Part shown: positions 23,183 to 30,994 of the stretch, piece after piece | How positions within the stretch are numbered: position 1 is the first letter of the stretch | Layout: every line of letters begins with the position of its first letter | NCBI RefSeq assembly: GCF_014145675.1 | Contig: NZ_JACGZW010000006.1 | Span: 372,001-436,000, forward strand | Source: Amycolatopsis dendrobii | GTDB taxonomy: Bacteria; Actinomycetota; Actinomycetes; Mycobacteriales; Pseudonocardiaceae | Direction of reading: 5' to 3' | DNA length: 64,000 nt | Made by a program: the position numbers and the translations under genes | The notes under the pieces: generated by a model | What the model saw: the letters and a program-made list of their open reading frames with translations, nothing else | What the model was told of the DNA's origin: nothing | The model's database searches: none

Positions 23183-25938
23183 GCCGGATCCGCCGCTAGC
23201 CGTTCCTGCAACCGCGCGTGCCGGAACTGGTACACCTCACCGACCTGACGCAGCACACCACGACGATGCGCGTCGTCGAGGAAACCCATCAGATCCAACG
23301 GGATCCGCTTCCGCGAGGCCAGCCACAACCGGCTGAACGTGTAGGCGCCCCAAGCCCGCGCGATCCACACACTCAGCCCCACGGCCAACCCGAACACCAC
23401 ACCGGCCGCCACCGCCTGCGCCGTGCTCGACGCCCGCGAGAAGACCTGGCCGCCGATGAGCACGCCAGCGAGGCCGTAAGCGAGGCTTCCCGGACTCCGC
23501 ACCAAAAACCGGCCCAGCAACGCCGACGCCAGCCCGCCGGCGAAGGCCAGCGCCAGGTCGTAATGGTCGTTGAAGACGCCGAGGAACCGCGTTTCCTTCG
23601 TGAAGGCGAACGCCATCCCGTAGAACAAGCCCAGCGAAACGATGAAGGACAAGGTGAACGACAGCGTCGCGGCACGGTCGTTGCGCAGCACGCTCGCCGG
23701 ACTCGACACCCGGCTCGCCTCGAGCGGCGTGTCCAGCCAGACGTGCACCCCGATCGCCAGTCCGAACACCACCGCGAGCAGGGCGATCACCCCGGCCGAC
23801 AGCGACCACGCCAGTCCGAGGCACACCCCGATCAGCACCCCGACCGCGAACCGGCGCAGGAAACGGCCCGCGGTCCCGCGGAACCGCGCCTCCACCCGCA
23901 ACGGGCCCGGCCGGCTGCCGACCGTATGCGTTACGCAACCGGCCACCGCGAACGACAGCCCGTAGATCGCCCCGATCACCGGACCCGCGGCGATCCAGCC
24001 GGTCAGCGCGAACAGCAACGCAGGCGGCAAGCCGAGGCAGAGCCCCAGGACCAGCCTCGGCACCGCACGATCCAACTGCCACCACGCGAGGTCGCGGCTC
24101 TGGTCGCGTTCCAGCTGCCGGGCGAAGAAGCTCAGCCAGCGTTGCGCCTGCTCCGCCGGGTAATCGCGCGGGCGGGTCGGCCGGTCGAGCCGGGCGGGCG
24201 GGGCCGGCCGCGAGGTGTAGACCACGGGCAGGTACTCGTCGAGCAGATGTCCCTCGATCGCCGCGCGGTCGGGAAACCTTGTCGGGTCGCAGAGTTCGCC
24301 GGGATCAGTCGAGGGATGCGCGTACGCCGTCCTGGCCAGATCGACCATCAGCGGCGTGCGAAGAGCCTGCGCCAGCGGGCTTTCCGGCTGCCGCCGCAAC
24401 TGCCGGACGACCGGATCCCAGCGGGTTTCGCCGAAGCGCTGCCGTGCGGTGAGGAAGTCGATCGCGTCCTCGGTCTCGACCGGTTCGATCTCCACCACCG
24501 CCGCGCGCGACAGAAAGGTCCCGGACTGCTCGACCGCGGCCTCGTACTCGGTGCTGCGGCAGGTCACCACGAGCGGACGGCCTCCGGAGACGGCTTGGTC
24601 CAGCGCGTCGATCGCGGCGGTGTGCAGTCCGGGAGCCAGCTCGTCGAGACCGTCGAGCACCGGGATGATCCGGCCTTCGAGCACCAGCCGCAGCGCCGCG
24701 CCCTTTCCGTACGCGCCGGTGTTGGCCAGGCCCGGATACTCCTCGGCCAGCCGCCGGGCCAGCCAGCCGTGCAGGTGTTCCTCGCGCGGATTCCACGACG
24801 ACAGCGGCAGCAGCACCGGCACCGGTTCGCCCGGCGGCGGGTCGGCCAGCAGCCCGAGCGTGAGCAGGATGGCCAGCACCGACTTCCCCGCGCCCGGTTC
24901 GCCGAGCACGACCAGTTGCCGCGCCGGGACCTGCCGGAACTTCGCGACGACGTCGGTGAGATCGCCGCTGAACGTCAGCCGGTCCGGATCGCCGGGCCGG
25001 CCGAGCACCGCGGGCGCGGCCGCGGCCACCGGACGTTCGGTGCTCGTCCAGGTCAGCGGCACCGGTTCCGGACGGTGCAGCGAACGGATCTCGGTCTCCG
25101 CGGTCCACTGGCGGACGATCGCCGCCGCGAGTTCCTCGGCCGCCCGATCGAGCTGGCTCGACGGCCGCTCCGCCCGAACCGGCTCCGCGACCGCCGGCTG
25201 TTCCGTCTCGCCGCGCAGGATCTGCTCGTGCAACCGGCGCACCTCAGCGCCGGGATCGACCCCGAGTTCCTCGGCGAGCTGGGTCCGCAACCGCTGAAAC
25301 ACCGCGAGCGCGTCCGCCTGCCGACCACTGCGATCCAGGGCGAGCATCAGCTGCGCGTACGGCCGTTCCCGCAGCGGATGCTCCTCGACGATCGCCCCCA
25401 GCTCGTCCACGACCTCGCGGTGCTGCCCGAGTTTCAGCTGCCAGTCGATGCACAGCTCCACCGCGTCGAGCCGCTGTTCCTCCAGCCGCGCCGCACGCCC
25501 GGCGAGCGCCGCGGCGTCCAGCCCGTCCAGCACCGGACCGCGCCACAGCCGCAACGCCGACCGGACTTTCTCGACCCCCTCGGCCAGCGCTCCGGCCTCC
25601 GCCGACTGGCGGGCGGCGGCAACGGCGTCGGCAAACCGAAGCCAGTCGACTTGCCGATGATCGACCGCGATCCGGTAGCCCGAGCCGTCGGTGACGATGA
25701 GCTGTTGTTTGGCATCGCCGAGCCGCTCTCGGAGCACCGAGACACAGTTCTGGATCTGCTTCGTGGCCGTCGCGGGCGGCTCGCCGTCCCACGTCGCCTC
25801 GATCAGCTTCGGCAGCGGGACGACCGAGTTCGGCGACAGCAGCAAACAGGCCAGCACGCGGCGGTGGCGCGCGCCGGGCACCGTCACCCGATCGGCTCCG
25901 GTCTGGATTTCCAGCGCTCCGAGCACGCGAAAATCCAT
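23179..25938 (-). CDS. SARP-NACHT regulator with multi-span membrane C-terminus
   Basis: This 919-residue protein has residues 1-95 as an OmpR-like DNA-binding domain (MDFRVLGALEI ... QIQNCVSVLRERLGD) and 96-245 as a BTAD domain, the SARP module. Residues 340-560 form a NACHT NTPase with P-loop GEPGAGKS (346-353), Walker B/DGLDEL (IIPVLDGLDELAPG) and a CRSTEYEAA sensor. From about residue 625 there are eight or so transmembrane helices (LVLGLCLGLPPALLFALTGW, VLIGVCLGLAWSLSAGVIALLAVVFGLAIGV and others), then a short cytoplasmic tail. It is a membrane-bound transcription regulator with an NTPase switch. The ligand and targets are unknown. It ends against vanY, so any link to glycopeptide response is positional only. 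Confidence 0.85.
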   Translation of the reverse strand: MDFRVLGALEIQTGADRVTVPGARHRRVLACLLLSPNSVVPLPKLIEATWDGEPPATATKQIQNCVSVLRERLGDAKQQLIVTDGSGYRIAVDHRQVDWLRFADAVAAARQSAEAGALAEGVEKVRSALRLWRGPVLDGLDAAALAGRAARLEEQRLDAVELCIDWQLKLGQHREVVDELGAIVEEHPLRERPYAQLMLALDRSGRQADALAVFQRLRTQLAEELGVDPGAEVRRLHEQILRGETEQPAVAEPVRAERPSSQLDRAAEELAAAIVRQWTAETEIRSLHRPEPVPLTWTSTERPVAAAAPAVLGRPGDPDRLTFSGDLTDVVAKFRQVPARQLVVLGEPGAGKSVLAILLTLGLLADPPPGEPVPVLLPLSSWNPREEHLHGWLARRLAEEYPGLANTGAYGKGAALRLVLEGRIIPVLDGLDELAPGLHTAAIDALDQAVSGGRPLVVTCRSTEYEAAVEQSGTFLSRAAVVEIEPVETEDAIDFLTARQRFGETRWDPVVRQLRRQPESPLAQALRTPLMVDLARTAYAHPSTDPGELCDPTRFPDRAAIEGHLLDEYLPVVYTSRPAPPARLDRPTRPRDYPAEQAQRWLSFFARQLERDQSRDLAWWQLDRAVPRLVLGLCLGLPPALLFALTGWIAAGPVIGAIYGLSFAVAGCVTHTVGSRPGPLRVEARFRGTAGRFLRRFAVGVLIGVCLGLAWSLSAGVIALLAVVFGLAIGVHVWLDTPLEASRVSSPASVLRNDRAATLSFTLSFIVSLGLFYGMAFAFTKETRFLGVFNDHYDLALAFAGGLASALLGRFLVRSPGSLAYGLAGVLIGGQVFSRASSTAQAVAAGVVFGLAVGLSVWIARAWGAYTFSRLWLASRKRIPLDLMGFLDDAHRRGVLRQVGEVYQFRHARLQERLAADPA

Positions 25939-26220
25939 TCCGCGATTCCCCTCCTCCGCTCCGGGGTCCGAGCATACCCGCGCAGGTCACCGGCACCGGG
26001 GATGCCGAAAGGACAGACCGGGGACAGCTTGGGGACGGCTCCGGGCAGGGTGGGAACCACGTCCGGCCCCCGAGGTGGGGACCTGGTCGCCGGCCTGCGG
26101 GCCGACGCGGTGGGGCCGGGCGGACATCCTCTGGGGAGGGGTGGGTGCTGGGGGTACTCGCCGCCGTTCGCCGGAAAAAACCGGGCGACGCGAGTGATCG
26201 TCTTCGTGACAATCGCGGCC

Positions 26221-26958
26221 ATGGAGGAAGTCGAAATCATCGTCGCCCACCACGAACGCGCGACCCTGCGCGTCGGCGACGTGTTCCTGAAGGTCGACAC
26301 CGATCAGGCGCGCGCCGACGCCGAGGTCGCGGCGATGGCGCTGGCCCCGGTCCCGACGCCGGAGATCCGGTGGCGGAAACCGCCCGTGCTGGCGCTCGCC
26401 GCCCTGCGCGGACGCGAACTCGGCCGCCCCGGCACACCGTCGGCCGCGTCCTCGGAAGCCTGGGCCGCCGCGGGAGCCGCCGCCCGGAAACTGCACGAGG
26501 CGCCGCTGCCGCCGTCCCCCGGCTGGAACCCCGACGAACTCGCCGCCGACCTCGACCGCGAATGCGCGTGGCTGATCGCGAACGACGCCCTCCCCGCCGG
26601 CCTGGTCACCCGCAACCACCAGATCGCCAAGGCGGCGCTGCGGCCGTGGACCCCGGTGTTCACCCATGGCGATCTGCAGGTGGCCCACGTCTTCGTCGAA
26701 GGCGACGAGGTCACCGGCATCCTCGACTGGTCCGAGGCCGCCCAGGGCGACGCCCTCTTCGACCTCGCCGCCCTGACGCTCGCCCACCAGGAACACCTCT
26801 CCGACGTCCTGGCCGGCTATGGCACAGACGTCGACCTCGACGCACTCCGCGCGTGGTGGTCGCTGCGCAGCCTCCGGGTGGTCCATTGGCTGATCGGCCA
26901 CGGCTTCGACCCGGCTCCGGAGGTCGCGGTCTTGGAGGCACAGCTATTCCAGTACTAG
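26221..26958 (+). CDS. Phosphotransferase-family (APH-like) enzyme
   Basis: This 245-residue protein resembles aminoglycoside phosphotransferase-type kinases. It has the catalytic loop FTHGDLQVAHVFV and the metal site GILDWSEAAQGDALFDLA. The N-terminal lobe is short (FLKVDTDQARADAEVAAMA supplies the ATP-site Lys). Such proteins phosphorylate small hydroxyl compounds and often act on antibiotics or nucleosides; the substrate is not predictable. The stop codon lies inside the palindromic operator of the following PadR-type gene. Confidence 0.8.
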   Translation: MEEVEIIVAHHERATLRVGDVFLKVDTDQARADAEVAAMALAPVPTPEIRWRKPPVLALAALRGRELGRPGTPSAASSEAWAAAGAAARKLHEAPLPPSPGWNPDELAADLDRECAWLIANDALPAGLVTRNHQIAKAALRPWTPVFTHGDLQVAHVFVEGDEVTGILDWSEAAQGDALFDLAALTLAHQEHLSDVLAGYGTDVDLDALRAWWSLRSLRVVHWLIGHGFDPAPEVAVLEAQLFQY

Positions 26959-26965
26959 AATAGCT
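26942..26965. promoter_or_regulatory. 24-bp palindromic operator before padR-gyrI fusion
   Basis: AGCTATTC at 26942-26949 and GAATAGCT at 26958-26965 are perfect inverted arms around an AGTACT palindrome, so 22 of 24 bases are symmetric. The site contains the stop codon of the preceding gene and ends three bases before the GTG start at 26969. PadR autorepression is the likely role. Confidence 0.75.
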
Positions 26966-26968
26966 GGC

Positions 26969-28138
26969 GTGCCTGCCCTCACCGACGCCGAACTGACCGT
27001 CCTCGGCCTGCTCGTCGAGCAGCCCCGGCACGGCTACGAACTGGAGCGGGTGATCGAGGAACGCGGCATCCGCGCCTGGACCGCGCTCGGTTTCTCCTCG
27101 ATCTATTACGTCCTCGACAAACTGGCCAAACGCGGCCTGATCGAAGCCACCGGCGGCCCGCGCTCCGGGAAATCGCGCGCGACCTTCCAAGCCACGCCGT
27201 CCGGCGTCGAACTTTGCGCGGACGCCACCCGTGAAGCGCTCACCACCCTCACGCCGGTCCACGCGCGCGTCCTCATCGCCATGGCCAACAGCCCAGGCCT
27301 GCCGGACGCAGACGTGCATTCCGGACTGACCGCGCGGCTCACCGCGGTACGCGAACAACTCGCCGAGGTGCGGGCGACGCGCACCCGCCAAGAACCCCTG
27401 CCCGACGCCGCGGCGGCGATCTTCGACTACAGCGAAGCGATGCTCACGGCCGACCTCACCTGGACCGAGAGCGTCCTCAGCAAGGAGACCGCGATGGAGA
27501 AGTACGACGTCAAGAAGGCCCACCGCACGTTGTACGCGCCGCCTTCAAAGGACTTCACCGTCGTGGACGTACCCGCGCTTCAGTATCTCGCCGTCGACGG
27601 CCACGGCGACCCGAACACGGCGCCGGAGTACACGCACGCGGTCGAAGCGCTGTACGGAATCGCGTACTCGGTGAAGTTCGCCAGCAAGAAAACCCTCGGC
27701 CGGGACTTCGTCGTCGGACCGCTCGAAGGGCTGTGGCGCGCCGACGACCCCACCGTCTTCCTCACGCGGGAAAAGGCGAAGTGGGACTGGACGATGATGA
27801 TCAATCAGCCGGATTGGGTCACCGAGGAGATGGTCCGCGAAGCCGCCGAAAGCGTCGCGAAGAAGAAGGACAACCCCGCGCTCGCCCGAGTTCAGCTGCG
27901 CACGCTGACCGAGGGCACGAGCGTCCAGATCCTGCACCTCGGCTCGTACGACGACGAAACGCCCACCCTGCACCGGCTCCACGACGAATACCTGCCCGAG
28001 CACGACCTGACCTTCAACGGCGACCACCACGAGGTCTACCTGAGCGACCCGCGCCGCACCGCGCCCGAGAAGCTGAAGACCGTTCTGCGGCAGCCGGTCA
28101 AGCCTCTTCGAACACGATCCGCTCCGGCGGAGTCGTGA
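26969..28138 (+). CDS. PadR-family regulator fused to GyrI-like small-molecule binding domain
   Basis: The 389-residue product joins two families normally encoded by adjacent genes. Residues 1-175 are PadR: winged helix (AELTVLGLLVEQPRHGYELERVIEE ... SIYYVLDKLAKRGLIEA) and the C-terminal dimer helices. Residues 176-389 are GyrI-like (MEKYDVKKAHRTLYAPPSKDFTVVDVPALQYLAVDGHGDP ... FVVGPLEGLWRADDP), a ligand-binding barrel-type domain also used by SbmC/GyrI proteins. An in-frame ATG at 27494 is preceded by AAGGAG at good spacing, so the GyrI-like part may also be made alone. The final 41 bp overlap the convergent SNase-like gene. Confidence 0.85.
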   Translation: MPALTDAELTVLGLLVEQPRHGYELERVIEERGIRAWTALGFSSIYYVLDKLAKRGLIEATGGPRSGKSRATFQATPSGVELCADATREALTTLTPVHARVLIAMANSPGLPDADVHSGLTARLTAVREQLAEVRATRTRQEPLPDAAAAIFDYSEAMLTADLTWTESVLSKETAMEKYDVKKAHRTLYAPPSKDFTVVDVPALQYLAVDGHGDPNTAPEYTHAVEALYGIAYSVKFASKKTLGRDFVVGPLEGLWRADDPTVFLTREKAKWDWTMMINQPDWVTEEMVREAAESVAKKKDNPALARVQLRTLTEGTSVQILHLGSYDDETPTLHRLHDEYLPEHDLTFNGDHHEVYLSDPRRTAPEKLKTVLRQPVKPLRTRSAPAES

Positions 28139-28973
28139 GCTTCAGCGTCTGCCGCCGGACGGACAGGAGCGTGTGGAGTTCCGTCGCGTGCCCGTCGGGG
28201 ATGGTGAAAAGCCGATCGTTGCGGGTGTCGACGTAGTCCGCGAACCCGGCGAGCGAGACCCCGTCGGTTTCGTCGAGGCTCAGGTAATCGACCAAACGGC
28301 GGAACAGTTTCGGCAACAGCACCACGTCGTCGCGCAATTGGGCGCGACTGGTCAGCCGGAACCCGCTGTTGGTGACGTCGTGCTCCCACACGCCGTTGCC
28401 CGCGGTGCGCGCCGCGACCGCCGCGTCGGCCATGGCCTGCCGGAGATCCGGATAAAGCTTGGAGTAGAACGTCGGATACGCCAGCCCGGTTTCGAGAAGA
28501 CGGAAATTCGCCGACGCCTTCAGCGCTTTCGGATCAAGGTGCACGGACCCGCCGTCCGTGGAACGACCCGCGCGCTGCCCGGGAAACGCGAACGCGACCG
28601 CGCGGCCGTACTTGTCGGCGAACCGGGTCAGGATGTGCCCGCTCGTCTCCCCCGGCGTACTGGCGGAAACGCGGCCGCCTTCGTCGCGCTCGACCTTCGT
28701 GAAACCGAGGTACCGCAACAGTTCCGCGCCGGCGGCGTCCGCCAGCTCCTTGGGCTGGCGCCACAATTCCGCCCCGGCGACCCTCGGCCGGTAATGCGTC
28801 TCGAGCGCGTCGATCCCGTCGAGGCGCAACTGCACCCCGCCGCGGGAATTGGTCCGCACCTTGAGGTGGGCGGCGGAAAACGCGTCGGCGCGGTCGGGAT
28901 AGAACCGGACCGAATCCCCGTCCGGGGAGGCCCCGACGACCCGGAACTGACCTTTGATCAATGTCAACGGCAC
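28098..28973 (-). CDS. SNase-like (thermonuclease-fold) protein
   Basis: This 291-residue protein has the N-terminal half of a staphylococcal-nuclease-like barrel: FRVVGASPDGDSVRFYPD, VQLRLDGIDALETHY, and the helix around ADAAGAELLRYLGF. A further 120 residues contain the LLETGLAYPTFYSKLYPDLRQAM block typical of the second half of the fold. The C-terminal 80 residues (LFRRLVDYLSLDETDGVSLAGFADYV ...) are not part of SNase. No signal peptide is seen, so it is probably intracellular. The start is the GTG at 28973, although no clear ribosome site precedes it. Confidence 0.7.
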   Translation of the reverse strand: MPLTLIKGQFRVVGASPDGDSVRFYPDRADAFSAAHLKVRTNSRGGVQLRLDGIDALETHYRPRVAGAELWRQPKELADAAGAELLRYLGFTKVERDEGGRVSASTPGETSGHILTRFADKYGRAVAFAFPGQRAGRSTDGGSVHLDPKALKASANFRLLETGLAYPTFYSKLYPDLRQAMADAAVAARTAGNGVWEHDVTNSGFRLTSRAQLRDDVVLLPKLFRRLVDYLSLDETDGVSLAGFADYVDTRNDRLFTIPDGHATELHTLLSVRRQTLKLTTPPERIVFEEA

Positions 28974-28980
28974 GAGAATG

Positions 28981-29013
28981 ACGGTAACTGCCGGAAGCGC
29001 CGGCAGTTACCGT
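28981..29013. terminator. 14-bp perfect hairpin
   Basis: The arms ACGGTAACTGCCGG (28981-28994) and its exact complement (29000-29013) enclose a 5-nt loop. On the minus strand it follows the possible small-peptide gene and ends eight bases before the SNase-like start. It may terminate the former or regulate translation of the latter. Confidence 0.7.
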
Positions 29014-29080
29014 GTTTCCCGAGCCGTCACCGACCGGTCACTCGTGTTGTTACCACTTGTCACGCCCCGTGCGTGCGCTA

Positions 29081-29206
29081 TTACTGACAGGCTTCGCAAT
29101 CCGGGTCGTCGATGCGGCAAGCGGCACCGTCGACGAGCGGAAAGTCGAAGTCGTCCAGAACGGGAACGACCGAGGCGGACTCTTCAGGCGTGGTGGGAGC
29201 AGACAT
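29081..29206 (-). CDS. Possible 41-residue Cys-rich acidic peptide
   Basis: A short frame with an ATG at 29206 and TAA at 29081 reads as a natural-looking peptide: a Ser/Thr/Pro N-terminus (MSAPTTPEE), an acidic middle (VLDDFDFPLVDGAA) and a C-terminus with three cysteines (CRIDDPDCEACQ). The layout, an acidic leader-like part followed by a short Cys-containing core, recalls RiPP precursors, but no maturation enzyme lies nearby. The ribosome site is weak. It sits between the cupin gene and the SNase-like gene on the same strand, followed by a strong hairpin. Confidence 0.4.
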   Translation of the reverse strand: MSAPTTPEESASVVPVLDDFDFPLVDGAACRIDDPDCEACQ

Positions 29207-29258
29207 ATCCGTTGTAGCGCTCAAGATCGCCGAACATTCCGTGACGCCCGCCACAGCC

Positions 29259-29654
29259 TCAGGCCACCCAGTCCGGAAGAATCTTGTCCCCGTCCGCCGT
29301 CGCGCACGCCGGCACCACGCCCATCCGATACACCCGCGTACTCCCCGGCGCGCACGCGATCGCCACCAGGCCGCTTCGCGCGTCCGCCCGCACTTGCCGC
29401 TCCGCGTCAGCAGGCAGCACCACCGTCTCCCCTTCTCTTACGGCTTCAACGACACCGCCCACCGCGATCTCCGCCGCGCCGCCGAGAATCGTCCACACCT
29501 GCTCCGCATCGAACGCATGCACCGGCCCGACCGCGCCGGGCGCCATTTCGACTCTCCACACCGACTGTTGGCTGCCGCCCTGCGTCGGCGAAGCCAACGT
29601 CGTCATCACCGCGTTGGGCGTCTCCGTCCGACGGCTCTCCCGGATCACTGTCAT
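29259..29654 (-). CDS. Cupin-domain protein
   Basis: This 131-residue single-domain cupin starts at an ATG preceded by GGGGAGAG. The barrel strands are clear (MAPGAVGPVHAFDAEQVWTILGGAAEIAVGG ... EGETVVLPADAERQVRA). The usual metal-binding GxxxxxHxH motif is reduced to VGPVHAFDAEQVW (one His, a Glu and no HxH), so metal binding is uncertain. It is divergent from a MarR regulator with tandem operator sites, which probably controls it. The role may be sugar or small-molecule binding. Confidence 0.8.
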   Translation of the reverse strand: MTVIRESRRTETPNAVMTTLASPTQGGSQQSVWRVEMAPGAVGPVHAFDAEQVWTILGGAAEIAVGGVVEAVREGETVVLPADAERQVRADARSGLVAIACAPGSTRVYRMGVVPACATADGDKILPDWVA

Positions 29655-29675
29655 GCGCCGCTCTCCCCTAAGATA

Positions 29676-29711
29676 GACAATCAGGTTGTCCATATAGTCA
29701 ACGAGGTTGTC
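29676..29711. promoter_or_regulatory. Tandem operators between cupin gene and MarR gene
   Basis: Two 15-bp sites, GACAATCAGGTTGTC (29676-29690) and GTCAACGAGGTTGTC (29697-29711), start exactly 21 bp apart, two helical turns. The first is an inverted repeat (GACAA/TTGTC). They fill the short divergent promoter region, so the MarR protein encoded at 29717 is the likely ligand-responsive repressor. Confidence 0.7.
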
Positions 29712-29716
29712 TACCT

Positions 29717-30187
29717 ATGTCAAGCGATCCGCCCGGATACGAGCTGCCGCTGCGCCTGCTGTTCGCCTTCCGCAGCCTGATCGACGACCTGCACGCCGAA
29801 CTGGCGCGGCAAGGCCACCCCGGCCTGCGCCCGATGCACGGTTTCGTCTTCCAAGCGATCGGCCCGTCCGGCACCACCGCCGTCGAACTGGGCCGCACGC
29901 TCGGGGTCACCAAACAGGCCGCCGGAAAGACGATCGACGCCCTGGAACGCCTCGGCTACGTCCACCGGGAACGCGACCCCGGCGACGGCCGCCGCATGCT
30001 GGTGCGGCTGACAAACCGAGGTCTCGACTGCCTGGCCAAGTCCGCGCAGATCTTCGACCGGCTGCGGGCGGAGTGGGCTGAGACCTTGGGCGCCGGGCGG
30101 CTGCGGGCGATGGAGGAGGATCTGCGGAAGGTCGCTTCGCCGGAGTCCGCGCGACTGGATCTGCCGGGATGGTTCTCCGGGCACTGA
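29717..30187 (+). CDS. MarR family transcriptional regulator
   Basis: This 156-residue MarR-type winged-helix protein has dimer helix LLFAFRSLIDDLHAELAR, DNA-binding domain TAVELGRTLGVTKQAAGKTIDALERLGYVHRERDPGDGRRMLVRLT with the DxxDGRR wing, and C-terminal helices. It is divergent from the cupin gene with two operator copies between them. Its TGA is immediately followed by the stop codon of the convergent NDK-like gene with no spacer, so there is no room for a separate terminator. Confidence 0.9.
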   Translation: MSSDPPGYELPLRLLFAFRSLIDDLHAELARQGHPGLRPMHGFVFQAIGPSGTTAVELGRTLGVTKQAAGKTIDALERLGYVHRERDPGDGRRMLVRLTNRGLDCLAKSAQIFDRLRAEWAETLGAGRLRAMEEDLRKVASPESARLDLPGWFSGH

Positions 30188-30994
30188 TCACGCGTCGCGG
30201 GTGTCGAGCACCAACTGCTCCAGCTTCGAAACGAAGATCCCGTGCTCAGCGAGGGCAGCCTGATCCGGTGGCGCCCCGGCGAGTTCTCCGAGCCCGAGGC
30301 TGGTGAGCCGCCGCTGGATCGACGGGTTCGCCCGCTCCGCGACCAGGCGACGTTCACCGCTGGTCCGGCAGACGGCGATCCGGTCCCGCTCGTCGTCCAG
30401 CGCGGCCTGGAGTCCCTCATCGCCCGGCGCGAACTGCTGCCCGATCCGCCGCCGGATGCGATTCACCGCGACCGGGCCGGAAATCGCCTCCCAGCCGTGC
30501 GTCGCCGGAAGACTGGCACGCAATGCCGCGGCCCCGCGCAGCACACCGGACATCGCCTCGGCGCGGTACCGCTCGGCAGCCTCCTGCCCGACCAGAATCG
30601 ACAGTTCGCGCGCCGCGTTGCCCGGGTCGTCCGGGGAATGCAGGAGATTGAGGATGACGTTCTCCCCGAGGTACCGCACCGTCCCCGGCTGTGCGGCGTC
30701 CGGCCGGGTCGCACCCTTGCAGCGCGTCAAGGTCGCACAAGCCTCCCCGGCGGCGCGATGCAGCAGGAGCAGACACGCCGCTCCCGAACCGTAAAGCCGC
30801 GCGAACGGATCGTTCTCCGGATCAACCGTTTCCGACGCCCGGTACACCCGCATCATCGTCGGCAGATCCAGCTGAAGCACCCGGCCGGTCACCACTGCAA
30901 AACCGTTGCGCTGCAGCAGCTCCACGATGGAATCGAACGCCTCACCGACCACTCCGTCCGGAGTGATCAGCGCGAACGTCCACCTGTCGGTCAC
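30188..30994 (-). CDS. NDK-like domain protein of the polyamine operon
   Basis: The first 140 residues of this 268-residue protein match nucleoside diphosphate kinase: FALITPDGVVGEAFDSIVELLQRNGF, CKGATRPDAAQPGTVRYLGENVILNLLHSPDDPGNAARE. The position of the phosphorylated His is kept (His119 in LLHSPDD), but the P-loop lysine of KPDG is replaced by Thr (TPDG). A 130-residue C-terminal extension has no relative I recognise. The altered site suggests changed or lost kinase activity. It is the last gene of the polyamine operon, coupled to speE by a GTGA overlap. Confidence 0.75.
   Translation of the reverse strand: MTDRWTFALITPDGVVGEAFDSIVELLQRNGFAVVTGRVLQLDLPTMMRVYRASETVDPENDPFARLYGSGAACLLLLHRAAGEACATLTRCKGATRPDAAQPGTVRYLGENVILNLLHSPDDPGNAARELSILVGQEAAERYRAEAMSGVLRGAAALRASLPATHGWEAISGPVAVNRIRRRIGQQFAPGDEGLQAALDDERDRIAVCRTSGERRLVAERANPSIQRRLTSLGLGELAGAPPDQAALAEHGIFVSKLEQLVLDTRDA

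Noticed and set aside
17085..25938. Idea that the van locus is part of a glycopeptide biosynthetic cluster
   Set aside because: No NRPS, oxygenase crosslinking or glycosylation genes for a glycopeptide are present in the window. It appears to be a stand-alone resistance locus.
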